DNA of 64,000 bases from Methylocystis sp. SC2 (lineage in GTDB: Bacteria > Pseudomonadota > Alphaproteobacteria > Rhizobiales > Beijerinckiaceae), in the NCBI RefSeq assembly GCF_000304315.1, contig NC_018485.1:2264501-2328500 (forward strand), read 5' to 3'. Of this stretch, positions 1 through 8,221 are shown one piece after another. Both the position numbers and the translations under genes were made by a program. The notes beneath the pieces are model-generated. The model made no database searches. It was given only the letters and a program-made list of their open reading frames with translations, and had not been told where the DNA came from. Numbering within the stretch: the first letter of the stretch is position 1; each line of letters starts with the position of its first letter.

Positions 1-14
1 ATAATGCGAGGGCC

Positions 15-39
15 GGAACACGCGGCCGCTCCGGGCGTT
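15..39 (+). promoter_or_regulatory. EcfG-type general stress promoter
   Basis: GGAAC at 15-19 and CGTT at 36-39 are separated by exactly 16 bases, the consensus recognised by the alphaproteobacterial general stress sigma factor EcfG. The start codon of the DUF2243 gene lies 34 bases beyond the -10 element, so the motif is correctly placed to drive it. Seen directly; use by EcfG is inferred. The same motif with the same spacer recurs at 7127 and 28044. Confidence 0.75.
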
Positions 40-73
40 TGCAAAGGTCTACGGACGTGGAGCAGGAAACGCC

Positions 74-589
74 ATGACGCAGTCCGCCAGCATTCGTCCC
101 GTCCGCGCCCGGGCTGCTTTTCCGACCGCCGCCGCGATCATTCTTGGCGTCGGGCTTGGCGTTTTCTTTGATGGAATCGTTCTTCATCAGCTGTTGCAAT
201 GGCATCATCTGGTCAGCAACTGGAGCCCCGCCGCGACTGTCGAGGGCATGGAATTCAACACCTATTGGGACGGGATGTTGCACAGTTTCGCTTATGTCTG
301 CGTCGGCGTGGGGCTGTTTTCTCTTTGGCGCGCCTCGCGCCGCGCCGGCGGCATGTGGTCCGGCCGGCGGCTGGCGGGCGCGCTGCTGATCGGCTGGGGC
401 GGATTCAACCTCTACGACGGCGTCATCAACCACCTTGTCCTCGGCATTCATCATGTGAATGAACGAGTCGATCGCGCCCAGTGGCCGATCTATGACGCGG
501 GCTTCATCATCTGGGGCGCCGCGATGTTGCTGGCCGGCGTTCTGCTGCTGCGCGGCGCGCGGCGGGAGACGGCGCCGCAGGAGGCTTGA
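74..589 (+). CDS. DUF2243 family membrane protein
   Basis: A 171-residue integral membrane protein of the DUF2243 family, with no assigned biochemical function. About four hydrophobic helices are visible (roughly residues 15-36, 65-83, 97-117 and 138-160). Family-type motifs include GVFFDGIVLHQLLQWHH near residues 30-46, a second YDGVINH segment and HHVNE, so several His and Asp residues line the membrane ends and could bind a metal or heme; that is inference. The ATG follows an AGGAAA ribosome site. A perfect EcfG promoter precedes it, so it is probably a general stress gene. Confidence 0.88.
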   Translation: MTQSASIRPVRARAAFPTAAAIILGVGLGVFFDGIVLHQLLQWHHLVSNWSPAATVEGMEFNTYWDGMLHSFAYVCVGVGLFSLWRASRRAGGMWSGRRLAGALLIGWGGFNLYDGVINHLVLGIHHVNERVDRAQWPIYDAGFIIWGAAMLLAGVLLLRGARRETAPQEA

Positions 590-677
590 GCCGCGCCTAG
601 GTCCGTTTGGCGCTTTGCCCTTGCTGCGGCGATTTGGTAAAGGGCGCTAGACTTCCTCGCGCCACACCGAAAGAAAC

Positions 678-1283
678 ATGGACAAATTCACCACGCTGAC
701 GGGCGTCGCGGCGCCGTTGCCGATCATGAACGTCGATACGGACATGATCATCCCGAAGCAGTATCTCAAAACCATCCAGCGCACCGGCCTCGGCAAGGGC
801 CTGTTTTCGGAGATGCGCTATCGCGACGACGGTTCCGAGAATCCCGATTTTGTCCTGAATCAGCCGGCCTACCGCAACGCCCGCATCCTCGTCGCCGGCG
901 ACAATTTCGGCTGCGGCTCGTCGCGCGAACACGCGCCCTGGGCGCTGCTCGACTTCGGAATCCGCTGCATCATTTCGACGAGCTTCGCCGATATTTTCTA
1001 TAATAATTGCTTCAAGAACGGGATCTTGCCGATCGCGGTCGGCGAGGCCGAGCTCGACAGGCTGATGGACGACGCCAAGCGCGGCGCGAACGCCACCCTG
1101 ACCGTCGACCTGACGGCGCAGGAGATTCGCGGGCCGGACGGCGGCGTGATCACATTCGACATCGATCCCTTTCGCAAGCACTGCCTGCTGAACGGTCTCG
1201 ACGACATTGGGCTGACTCTGCAGAAAGCCGACAAGATCGACGAGTATGAAAAGCAGGCTGCGGCGCAGCGCCCTTGGGCTTGA
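678..1283 (+). CDS. leuD: 3-isopropylmalate dehydratase small subunit
   Basis: LeuD, 201 residues, the usual length. With LeuC it forms isopropylmalate isomerase, converting 2-isopropylmalate to 3-isopropylmalate in leucine synthesis in the cytoplasm. The aconitase swivel-domain signature is present, including [12 protein letters not shown] near residue 20 and [13 protein letters not shown] near residues 80-92. leuC is not adjacent. The ATG at 678 follows GAAAGAA. A single gene on its own transcript is likely: it lies about 90 bases after the DUF2243 gene and 130 before lptB. Confidence 0.97.
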   Translation: MDKFTTLTGVAAPLPIMNVDTDMIIPKQYLKTIQRTGLGKGLFSEMRYRDDGSENPDFVLNQPAYRNARILVAGDNFGCGSSREHAPWALLDFGIRCIISTSFADIFYNNCFKNGILPIAVGEAELDRLMDDAKRGANATLTVDLTAQEIRGPDGGVITFDIDPFRKHCLLNGLDDIGLTLQKADKIDEYEKQAAAQRPWA

Positions 1284-1415
1284 CCGCGACCCAGCGCCGC
1301 AGCGCGGCGCCGGGTTCATGTTTCCGAAGCGGCGCTTATGGGATAGAGCACCCCTGACGGGGCGGCGAGCGTCGCTTCCAACCGCTGAACGCCCAGAGCG
1401 ACGGACAAGGCGCGC

Positions 1416-2405
1416 TTGAGTTATCTTTCCGCCCTTTCCCTGCGTTTTCGCGCCGCCGGCCAGTCGCTGGCGCGGCTCGCCCAGGGCGTGAGCCGCTCGC
1501 GGAAGCCCGACGACATCGCCGAAGGCCAATGGCGTGACGCCGGCGCCCAAAGCTTAGGCGCCGATTCCGAGGAGGCGGCGCGCGACGCAAGCTTCTGGGG
1601 ACCCGCGCCGACGAACGAACAGGCCGAGCCGCCGGCCTTCGCGCCGGGCTCCGCCTATCGGGAACCCGCCGGATTCGACGGCCAGGGCCTGCTTTCGATC
1701 CACAATCTGGCGAAGTCCTATAAAGCGCGTCGCGTCGTCGAAGACGTGAGCCTGCATGTGGCGCGCGGCGAGGCGGTCGGGCTGCTGGGCCCCAACGGCG
1801 CCGGCAAGACCACGGTTTTTTATATGATCACCGGGCTGGTGAAGCCCGACAAGGGCGTCATCTCGCTCGACGGCTATGATGTGACGCCGCTGCCGATGTA
1901 TCGCCGCGCGCGGCTCGGAATCGGCTATCTGCCGCAGGAGGCGTCGGTGTTCCGGGGCCTCTCGGTCGAGGACAATATCCGCGCCGTGCTCGAGATCACG
2001 CAGCCCGACGCCAAAAAGCGCGAGGAGGAGCTGGAGGCGCTTCTCGAAGAGTTCCGCCTCACCCGCATGCGCCACACGCCCGCCGTGGCGCTTTCCGGCG
2101 GCGAACGGCGCCGCTGCGAGATCGCCCGCGCGCTCGCCGGCCATCCGTCCTTCATGCTGCTCGACGAGCCTTTCGCCGGCATTGACCCGATCGCCGTGGG
2201 CGGCATTCAGGACCTCGTGCGGCATTTGAAAGCGCGCGGCATTGGCGTGCTCATCACCGACCACAGCGTTCGCGAGACTTTGGGCCTCACCGACCGCGCC
2301 TACATCATCTACAACGGCCATGTGCTGACCGAAGGAACGCCTGACGAAATCGTCGCCAATCCGGACGTTCGGCGCATTTATCTTGGCGAAGATTTCCGCA
2401 TGTAG
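1416..2405 (+). CDS. lptB: LPS export ABC transporter ATP-binding protein
   Basis: LptB, the cytoplasmic ATPase that powers lipopolysaccharide extraction from the inner membrane with LptF/G and delivery to LptC/A. Numbered from TTG 1416: Walker [10 protein letters not shown] at 125-133, Q-loop around 173, signature LSGGE at 227-231, Walker B FMLLDE at 247-252, and switch His 284. The ABC domain starts near residue 91; the first 90 residues are an unstructured-looking Ala/Glu/Pro extension, and the start could be a later in-frame GTG such as 1488. lptC and lptA, usually directly upstream in this order, are absent here; leuD takes their place. The rpoN-hpf-ptsN genes downstream keep the normal arrangement. 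Confidence 0.95.
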   Translation: MSYLSALSLRFRAAGQSLARLAQGVSRSRKPDDIAEGQWRDAGAQSLGADSEEAARDASFWGPAPTNEQAEPPAFAPGSAYREPAGFDGQGLLSIHNLAKSYKARRVVEDVSLHVARGEAVGLLGPNGAGKTTVFYMITGLVKPDKGVISLDGYDVTPLPMYRRARLGIGYLPQEASVFRGLSVEDNIRAVLEITQPDAKKREEELEALLEEFRLTRMRHTPAVALSGGERRRCEIARALAGHPSFMLLDEPFAGIDPIAVGGIQDLVRHLKARGIGVLITDHSVRETLGLTDRAYIIYNGHVLTEGTPDEIVANPDVRRIYLGEDFRM

Positions 2406-2411
2406 CGCTGC

Positions 2412-2439
2412 AGGCGCCGTTCCTTCAGAGACGGCGCCT
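2412..2439 (+). terminator. Hairpin after lptB
   Basis: Perfect inverted repeat AGGCGCCGT/ACGGCGCCT (2412-2420 and 2431-2439) with a 10-base loop, starting 7 bases after the lptB stop and followed by TCGCG rather than a T-run. A transcript-stabilising or weak terminator hairpin is likely, which would partly uncouple rpoN from lptB. Confidence 0.5.
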
Positions 2440-2727
2440 TCGCGCTGGCGCGTTCAAGCTTGTTTCGCGCGGCGGCGAAGCCGCGTCCCGCAGCGCCAGG
2501 GTTGCGCTCTCCGCGCCCGACGGGCGTTCTCCCAGAAGGGTCGCCTGTCGCCCGTTCGGGAGCGGGGGCAAGTCGTCGCATGCGACAGATTGGTGATTAA
2601 GGCTTGGGCGGTTTGCTCGGCGGCGCGCTGCTTTTTTGGCCCTGTGCGCGCGGGCCCGAAGTGATATAAGCAAGAACCGCGCCGCGAAGTGGCGGCCGAA
2701 ATAGCGTTTCGAGTGGGCCGAGCGAAG
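2440..2727. other. Intergenic region before rpoN
   Basis: About 290 bases between the lptB hairpin and rpoN. I see no convincing coding frame. It presumably holds the rpoN promoter, but no clear -35/-10 pair stands out. A GTG at 2689 is in frame with rpoN but lies before the conserved N-terminus. Confidence 0.4.
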
Positions 2728-4293
2728 ATGGCGATTTCCACCAAGTTGATGATGCGTCAGGGCCAAGCCCTGGTGATGACGCCGCAGCTGCTCCAGGCGA
2801 TCAAGCTGTTGCAGTTTTCCAATTTGGAGCTTGCCGCCTTTTTGCATGATGAGCTTGAGCGCAATCCGCTGCTCGAAGCGCAGGAAGGCGATGGCGGCGA
2901 TGCGGCCGATCATCCCTCGCAGGGCGCCGAGCCGAGCGGCGCCGAGGCCGTCGACGGGCCGCAGGAGGGCGATTGGGCGCAGCAGGATCTCGCCGTCGAC
3001 TCCGCGACGCTCTCCGCCGATCTTGGCGCCGACATGAGCAACGCCTTTGAGCCCGAGGGCCCGGCGATCGGAGAGCGGGCGCGCGATGACGCCCCCGACG
3101 GCGCCGGACTTTCGGCGACTTCCTGGACCGGCGCCGCCGGCGGCGGGTCGGCCGACGGCGAAGCGCCCAATCTCGAAGCCTATATCGCCGACCGGCAGAA
3201 TCTCCACGAATATCTCGCCGAACAGCTGGCGCTCGCCTGTCCGGATCCGCGCCACAGAATCATCGGCCAGGCGATCATCGACGCGATCGATGACAGCGGC
3301 TATCTGCGGGAGGAGCTTGGCGAGATCGCCGCCCGTCTCGAGGCGGACAGGGCGGAGGCCGAGCGCATTTTGGCGACGATCCAGACCTTCGATCCTTCCG
3401 GCGTCGGCGCGCGCGATCTGGCGGAATGCCTCGCGATCCAGCTTAAGGAGCGCGACCGTTATGATCCGGCGATGCAAGCGTTCGTCGCCAATCTTCCGCT
3501 CGTCGCGCGCCGCGATTTTGCGCAACTCGCCAAGCTGTGCGGCGTCGACGACGAAGACATCGCCGACATGGCGGCGGAGCTGCGGCGGCTGGAGCCGAAG
3601 CCCGGCCGAGCGTTCGGCGGCGCCCCGATTCAGCCGCTCGTCGCCGACGTCATTGTTCGCGCCGCCGCGGACGGCGCCTGGCATGTGGAGCTCAACGCCG
3701 ACGCGCTGCCGCGCGTATTGGTCAATCACAGTTACGCGGCGCAAATCAGCGGCGTCGCCGCCGGCCCTGCGGACAAGAGCTTCATTTCGAGCTGCCTGCA
3801 GAACGCCAACTGGCTGACCAAGAGTCTCGAGCAGAGAGCCCGCACCATTCTACGCGTCGCTTCTGAAATCGTGCGACTGCAGGACGCGTTCCTCACGCAT
3901 GGCGTCGAACATCTGCGTCCGCTGAACCTGCGCACGGTCGCCGATGCGATCGGCATGCATGAGTCGACGGTCTCGCGGGTGACGTCGAACAAATACATGA
4001 TGACGCCGCGCGGCGTCTTCGAGCTGAAATATTTCTTCTCCGCGTCGATCGCCACGACGAGCGGCGCCGCCGCGCATTCGGCCGAAGCGGTGCGCTTTCG
4101 CATCAAGCAGATGATCGATCGGGAAACGCCCGACGGCATCCTGTCGGACGACGCGATCGTCGAACGGCTGAAGGCGAGCGACATTGAAATCGCGCGGCGC
4201 ACGGTTGCGAAATACCGCGACAGTTTGCGCATTCCGTCCTCGGTCGATCGCCGCCGCGCCAAGCTTGCGCAGGCGCGCATGACAACCAATTAA
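2728..4293 (+). CDS. rpoN: RNA polymerase sigma-54 factor
   Basis: RpoN directs core polymerase to -24/-12 promoters that need enhancer-binding activators (nitrogen, C4-dicarboxylate and other regulons). The start at ATG 2728 gives 521 residues beginning with the typical region I (MAISTKLMMRQGQALVMTPQ), which contacts activators. A long acidic Ala/Gly-rich region II follows (about 55-140), then the core-binding region, a helix-turn-helix near 401-424 and the RpoN box ARRTVAKYRD at 489-498, which reads the -24 element. It lies in the conserved lptB-rpoN-hpf-ptsN neighbourhood, linking sigma-54 with the nitrogen phosphotransferase system. Confidence 0.97.
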   Translation: MAISTKLMMRQGQALVMTPQLLQAIKLLQFSNLELAAFLHDELERNPLLEAQEGDGGDAADHPSQGAEPSGAEAVDGPQEGDWAQQDLAVDSATLSADLGADMSNAFEPEGPAIGERARDDAPDGAGLSATSWTGAAGGGSADGEAPNLEAYIADRQNLHEYLAEQLALACPDPRHRIIGQAIIDAIDDSGYLREELGEIAARLEADRAEAERILATIQTFDPSGVGARDLAECLAIQLKERDRYDPAMQAFVANLPLVARRDFAQLAKLCGVDDEDIADMAAELRRLEPKPGRAFGGAPIQPLVADVIVRAAADGAWHVELNADALPRVLVNHSYAAQISGVAAGPADKSFISSCLQNANWLTKSLEQRARTILRVASEIVRLQDAFLTHGVEHLRPLNLRTVADAIGMHESTVSRVTSNKYMMTPRGVFELKYFFSASIATTSGAAAHSAEAVRFRIKQMIDRETPDGILSDDAIVERLKASDIEIARRTVAKYRDSLRIPSSVDRRRAKLAQARMTTN

Positions 4294-4543
4294 TTGTCCT
4301 ATGTCGTCTTCAGGCGCGAAGCTTCGCCGCGGGACGACTCCATTGACTTCGCACGCCGAGGCTTCTAACGCTGCGCGGAATTTCCGCTCTTTGGTTAGAT
4401 GGCGGGCGATTCGCTGACCCCTCAGGCGGAGTTCCAGGGCGGATGGGGGCGCGTTGGCGGTTGGTCTGACGGCGGCGCGGCAGGCGCGCGGCTGGCCCTT
4501 TCCGCGCCGAAACTTCGCTCGCAACGAAAGTTCGGATTGCAAA

Positions 4544-5131
4544 ATGTCTCTCAGGGTTTCCGGCAAGAACATCAACATCGGCGAAGCGCTTCGGGCTCAT
4601 GTGACGCAGAGGCTTGAGACGGCGGCGTCGAAATATTTCGACGGCCGAGTCAGCGGCCACGTCACCATCTCGCCGGAGGGCTCGGGCTTTCGCGCCGACT
4701 GCAACCTGCACCTCGCCTCCGGAATCGTGCTGCAAGCCGACGGCCGCGCACAGGAGCCCTACGCCTCCTTCGATCAGGCGGCGGAACGCATCGAAAAGCG
4801 CCTGCGCCGCTACAAGAGCCGGCTTAAGAGCCATCACGAGCATGGCCATGGCGATGGCGCTCAGGCCGAGGTCGTCGCCTATCACGTGCTTGAGGCCCCC
4901 GATCCGGAAAATGAGGCGTCGGCGGAGTTCAGCCCCGCGATCATCGCCGAATCCACCACGCAGTTGCGCCGGCTGTCGGTTTCGGCGGCGGTGCTCGACC
5001 TCGATCTCACCGGCGCGCCGGTCGTGGTGTTCCGGCACGCCAACACCGGCCGGGTGAATGTCGTCTACCGGCGCGGCGACGAAAATATCGGCTGGATCGA
5101 CACCCCCGAGTCGGAAGGCGATGCGCGCTGA
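4544..5131 (+). CDS. hpf: Long-form ribosome hibernation promoting factor
   Basis: HPF, 195 residues, binds the 30S A/P sites and, in the long form, dimerises ribosomes to 100S particles during stasis. Residues 1-100 are the S30AE fold (MSLRVSGKNINIGEALRAHV, then a basic helix with KRLRRYKSRLKSHH). Residues about 135-195 form the C-terminal dimerisation domain (PVVVFRHANTGRVNVVYRR, then GWID). ATG 4544 was chosen because the family N-terminus begins there; an upstream in-frame ATG at 4454 adds 30 unrelated residues. A His/Gly linker (HHEHGHGDG) joins the domains. Confidence 0.95.
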   Translation: MSLRVSGKNINIGEALRAHVTQRLETAASKYFDGRVSGHVTISPEGSGFRADCNLHLASGIVLQADGRAQEPYASFDQAAERIEKRLRRYKSRLKSHHEHGHGDGAQAEVVAYHVLEAPDPENEASAEFSPAIIAESTTQLRRLSVSAAVLDLDLTGAPVVVFRHANTGRVNVVYRRGDENIGWIDTPESEGDAR

Positions 5132-5298
5132 AGCAAAAACGTCGTGGGACGGCCATAATAACGGCCTCCTCGGCACGTATCTTGCCATTTTCCCACGTCC
5201 CTTCGGGTTTGGCGAAAATAGCGAGACGTTGAAATTTCAAGGATGGTCTGGGCCTTCGGCGGCCCTAGACCTCCCATGAGAAGCAGGATGATCGTCGC

Positions 5299-5763
5299 AT
5301 GCGGCCAACGGACTTGGTTTCGCCGGATTCGGTTTGCGCCTCGCTGAAGGCCACGACGAAGAAGCACCTTCTCCAGGAGCTCAGCGAGAAGGCCGCGAAG
5401 ATTTGCGGGCTTCCGGCGCGCGAGATCTTCGATGCGCTGCTTCATCGCGAGCGGCTGGGTTCCACGGGAATTGGCGAAGGCATCGCCATTCCACATGGAA
5501 AGCTCGCGAAATTGAAGGGGATTTACGGGGTGTTCGGCCGTCTTGACCGGCCTGTCGACTTCGGGTCCCTTGACGGCGCGCCGGTCGATCTTGTGTTCAT
5601 GATCCTAACGCCCGAGAGTTCGGGCGCTGATCATCTCAAGGCGCTTGCCTGCGCGGCCCGGATGCTGAGGGAGCAAGGCCTCGTGGCGACGCTCCGCGGA
5701 ACGCGCGACGACGATGCGCTCTATTCGCTGATCGCACAGCGCTCGAAGCCGTTTGCGGCATAG
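5299..5763 (+). CDS. ptsN: PTS IIA-like nitrogen-regulatory protein PtsN
   Basis: EIIA-Ntr, 154 residues, the terminal phospho-acceptor of the regulatory PTS-Ntr (PtsP-NPr-PtsN) that links nitrogen and potassium status to other processes. The phosphorylatable His sits in GIAIPHGKL (about residue 73). The C-terminal half carries the expected LVFMILTPES strand. The fourth gene of the lptB-rpoN-hpf-ptsN neighbourhood, same strand, with a 167-base gap after hpf that may contain its own promoter. Confidence 0.96.
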   Translation: MRPTDLVSPDSVCASLKATTKKHLLQELSEKAAKICGLPAREIFDALLHRERLGSTGIGEGIAIPHGKLAKLKGIYGVFGRLDRPVDFGSLDGAPVDLVFMILTPESSGADHLKALACAARMLREQGLVATLRGTRDDDALYSLIAQRSKPFAA

Positions 5764-5775
5764 TAGCGCCGCACC

Positions 5776-6054
5776 TTAGAGCGGCGCGCTGCGTTTTTGG
5801 GCGCCGCCTCCATGCGAGGCGTGTCCGCCTTTGCGGCCGGCTTCCGAAGCGAGCGCATGATCGCGCGAGAAGCTCCGCTTGGCCGGATTCACGCTTTGAC
5901 CGCCCTTGCGCCCTGCCCGGGCGGCAAGATCGGGGTTCTGCGAGAAACTTCGTTTCTCGTCAGGAACGCTCTGGCCGCCTTTGCGCGCAATGGCCCGCTG
6001 CTTTTCGGGATCCATAGACGCAAAGCCACGACTGGATTTTTTATTCTCCTCCAT
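5776..6054 (-). CDS. KGG-repeat general stress protein
   Basis: A 92-residue, hydrophilic, Gly/Lys/Arg-rich protein of the KGG (Con-10/GsiB-like) family, which accumulates under starvation or desiccation and is thought to be an intrinsically disordered protectant. Three imperfect repeats of about 22 residues each contain (A/G)RKGG followed by a KRSFS spacer. ATG 6054 (MEENKKSSRGF) follows GAGAGG at good spacing; a longer frame begins at 6111. It sits next to the phyR gene, consistent with a stress role, although I find no perfect EcfG motif ahead of it. Confidence 0.88.
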   Translation of the reverse strand: MEENKKSSRGFASMDPEKQRAIARKGGQSVPDEKRSFSQNPDLAARAGRKGGQSVNPAKRSFSRDHALASEAGRKGGHASHGGGAQKRSAPL

Positions 6055-6210
6055 GGGCCGCCTCTCAAAGTTCCCCCAGCGCCTTCGGCTATAACTCGCC
6101 GGCTCGGCCAATGTTTCTGGTAGGCGGCGATTTATCTTCGCAGTCTCGAAGGAGCCTCCGCCGGGAAGGCGAGGGCGAAAAAATTTAATGTTTGCAATGA
6201 GATCAGAGAC

Positions 6211-7026
6211 TCACATGCCGACCCGCGGCGCGCTTTGTTCGCGGCGTCCGGCGCGTCGCTCAAAAAACAGCGCCTGGCTGATGACGGCCTTGAGGCTTTC
6301 GACATTGAAGGGTTTGGCGATAAGAAAGGCCGGCTCGGGCGGCTCGCCGGTCAAAAACCGCTCAGGGTAGGCGGTGACGAAGATCACCGGGATGGAGAGA
6401 GAGACGAGGATCTCGTTTACGGCGTCGAGCCCGGAACTGCCGTCCGCGAGTTGAATATCGGCGAGAATCAGTCCCGGGTTGCCGTCTTGGATGGCCGCCA
6501 CCGCCTCGCCGTGCGTGCGCGGCATGCCGACCACTCGATGTCCCAGCTCCTCGACGATGCTCCTCAGGTCATGGGCGATCAGGGGCTCGTCCTCGATAAT
6601 CAGCACGTCGGTCGCGATCTGGTCGGCGATCTCGCCGTTCGCCGCCTCGATCAGGGCGCCAGCCTCGACCTCCGAAACCTTTAGAGTCTGACCGATCTGG
6701 TCGAGATCGAAGCCTTCGAGCGCCTGCAGCAAAAAGGCTATTCGCGGCTTCAGCGAAATCGCGTCGAGATTGCGTCGACCGTTTTCCGCCAGCGCCCCGG
6801 AGCGATCGGTGTGGGCGTTGATCGGCGACGCCGCCCAGACGTCCAGGAACAGACGGTATACAGCGATGCGCAGGTCATCGGAATCTGCGATGCGGTTGGG
6901 TTCGGCGACCACCGTTTCGAGAGTGGCCAGCACATAGGCGTCGCCGCCTTCCCGATCGCCGACCAATGCGCGCGCAAAGCGTCTCAAATAGGGAATATGC
7001 GCTGAAATTTCCTTTGACGCCGACAT
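6211..7026 (-). CDS. phyR: General stress response regulator PhyR
   Basis: PhyR, 271 residues, is the anti-anti-sigma switch of the alphaproteobacterial general stress response. Residues 1-135 are a sigma-factor-like (EcfG-mimicking) domain; residues 138-258 are a receiver domain with acidic pair E145/D146, phospho-acceptor D190 (LADIQL), T218 and K238. Phosphorylation exposes the sigma-like domain, which sequesters NepR and frees EcfG. It is divergent from nepR-ecfG across a 320-base gap, the classical arrangement. No PhyK-type kinase gene is adjacent. Confidence 0.97.
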   Translation of the reverse strand: MSASKEISAHIPYLRRFARALVGDREGGDAYVLATLETVVAEPNRIADSDDLRIAVYRLFLDVWAASPINAHTDRSGALAENGRRNLDAISLKPRIAFLLQALEGFDLDQIGQTLKVSEVEAGALIEAANGEIADQIATDVLIIEDEPLIAHDLRSIVEELGHRVVGMPRTHGEAVAAIQDGNPGLILADIQLADGSSGLDAVNEILVSLSIPVIFVTAYPERFLTGEPPEPAFLIAKPFNVESLKAVISQALFFERRAGRREQSAPRVGM

Positions 7027-7126
7027 GTCTTACAACTCCAGCAGCATCGAGCCTCGCAGAGGAGAGGAGTGCGGGCTAAGCGGATTCAAAACCTGGACAA
7101 TACGTCAAAACTGCTCGGCATTTTAG

Positions 7127-7151
7127 GGAACCAATCCTTCAGCGGTGCGTT
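7127..7151 (+). promoter_or_regulatory. EcfG promoter of nepR-ecfG
   Basis: GGAAC at 7127-7131 and CGTT at 7148-7151 with a 16-base spacer, oriented toward nepR-ecfG, matching the autoregulatory promoter known for this operon in other Hyphomicrobiales. It lies in the 323-base gap (7027-7349) between phyR and nepR, which otherwise shows no gene; the codon composition before about 7350 is AT-richer than the coding genes around it. Confidence 0.85.
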
Positions 7152-7349
7152 TTGCCTATCGTCCTTGCGGCGCAGTATAACGCGGCGGCTCCAGAAATCA
7201 TGCATATTAAAATAGAGGGCTCCATGGGGAATAAGAATCCGGAGAATATAGTTGCGCGCGCGAAAGCAGACGACGACGCTTTCGCAGGCGACGGGCGGTA
7301 TTCTTCGAGACCGGGCCCTCGCAGGGTGGAGACGTTTGCAGGGTGGGTG

Positions 7350-7592
7350 ATGACACGTGACGAATTCGGCGAGCGTCGCCGAGGAGTAGGGGAGGCGCAC
7401 TGCGGCGCACAGCCGGCCCAGCGACCGCGGCCGGTGGAATTTCAGGACTCGATCGGAAAGGAACTCCGCAATCTCTATGATGATGTCGTGGCCCAACCGG
7501 TTCCCGATCGGTTTCTGAAACTTTTGAACCAACTCGAAACGAATGTGCTATCCTCCCCGGCGACGTTAAGCGCGCCGAGGAAGAGTGAGTGA
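7350..7592 (+). CDS. nepR: Anti-sigma factor NepR
   Basis: NepR binds and inhibits EcfG until phosphorylated PhyR titrates it. The diagnostic core, IGKELRNLYDDVV and then PVPDRFLKLLNQLE, is in the C-terminal half. Start uncertain: ATG 7350 gives 80 residues, nearest the family length of about 60; ATG 7224, with a GAGGG site, would give 122 residues, and the extra segment has non-host-like codon use. The stop overlaps the GTG of ecfG by four bases (GTGA), so the two are translationally coupled, which keeps sigma and anti-sigma stoichiometric. Confidence 0.9.
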   Translation: MTRDEFGERRRGVGEAHCGAQPAQRPRPVEFQDSIGKELRNLYDDVVAQPVPDRFLKLLNQLETNVLSSPATLSAPRKSE

Positions 7593-8158
7593 AGGCAGGC
7601 GAAGAAGCGCATTCGGCAGGACAGGGATTGAAGGCTGATCTGATCTCAGCCATCCCGAGCTTGCGCGCGTTCGCTGTGTCGATTTGCGGAAACTCCGATC
7701 GCGCCGACGACCTCGTTCAGGAAACGCTGGTCAAGGCCTGGGGCAGCCTCGCGACCTTTTCGGAAGGCACCAATCTCACCGCCTGGCTGTTCACGATCCT
7801 GCGCAACATCTACTACAGCGAATTTCGCAAGCGCCGACGCGAGGCCCCCGATCCGGACGGGGTGATCGCCGGACGATTGGTCGCGCCGGAATCGCAGCAC
7901 GCGCATATGGATTTTCTCGACTTCCGCGACGCGATGCAAAAATTGCCGCTCGATCAGCGCGAGGCGCTGATCCTCGTCGGCGCCTCCGGCATGTCATATG
8001 AGGAAGCGGCTCAAATCTGCGGCTGCGCGCCCGGCACGATGAAGAGCCGGGTGAATCGCGCCCGCAATCGGCTCTCAGACCTGATGGCGGCGCCGCCAAG
8101 CGCCGAGCCGCGCGAATGGTCCTCGGCCGAGCAGCTCTCCGCAGCCACGCGCGATTGA
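7589..8158 (+). CDS. ecfG: General stress ECF sigma factor EcfG
   Basis: ECF15-group sigma factor, 189 residues. Region 2 (about 28-95) contains DDLVQETLVKAW and the -10 recognition helix FTILRNIYYSEFRKRRR; region 4 (about 120-172) contains LPLDQREALILVG and the HTH YEEAAQICGCAPGTMKSRVNRAR. It directs transcription from GGAAC-N16/17-CGTT promoters, three of which occur in this window. Starts with GTG inside the nepR stop codon. Controlled by NepR/PhyR and by its own promoter at 7127. Confidence 0.96.
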   Translation: MKAGEEAHSAGQGLKADLISAIPSLRAFAVSICGNSDRADDLVQETLVKAWGSLATFSEGTNLTAWLFTILRNIYYSEFRKRRREAPDPDGVIAGRLVAPESQHAHMDFLDFRDAMQKLPLDQREALILVGASGMSYEEAAQICGCAPGTMKSRVNRARNRLSDLMAAPPSAEPREWSSAEQLSAATRD

Positions 8159-8221
8159 ACGCTGCTCGGAAATGCCGCATAGGGAGGCGCGCGAAACGCC
8201 CCTTCCGATGCGAGCGAGCCG

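Noticed and set aside
597..1550. Long open frame on the minus strand across leuD
   Set aside because: Arg/Ala-rich translation with no recognisable domain, opposite the certain leuD gene; a by-product of high-GC codon use.
1554..2321. 255-codon antisense frame over lptB
   Set aside because: No family resemblance and fully opposite a conserved ABC ATPase; rejected as a shadow frame.
6055..6210. EcfG promoter for the KGG stress gene
   Set aside because: GGAAC occurs at 6074-6070 on the minus strand, but no CGTT follows at the right distance before the start codon.
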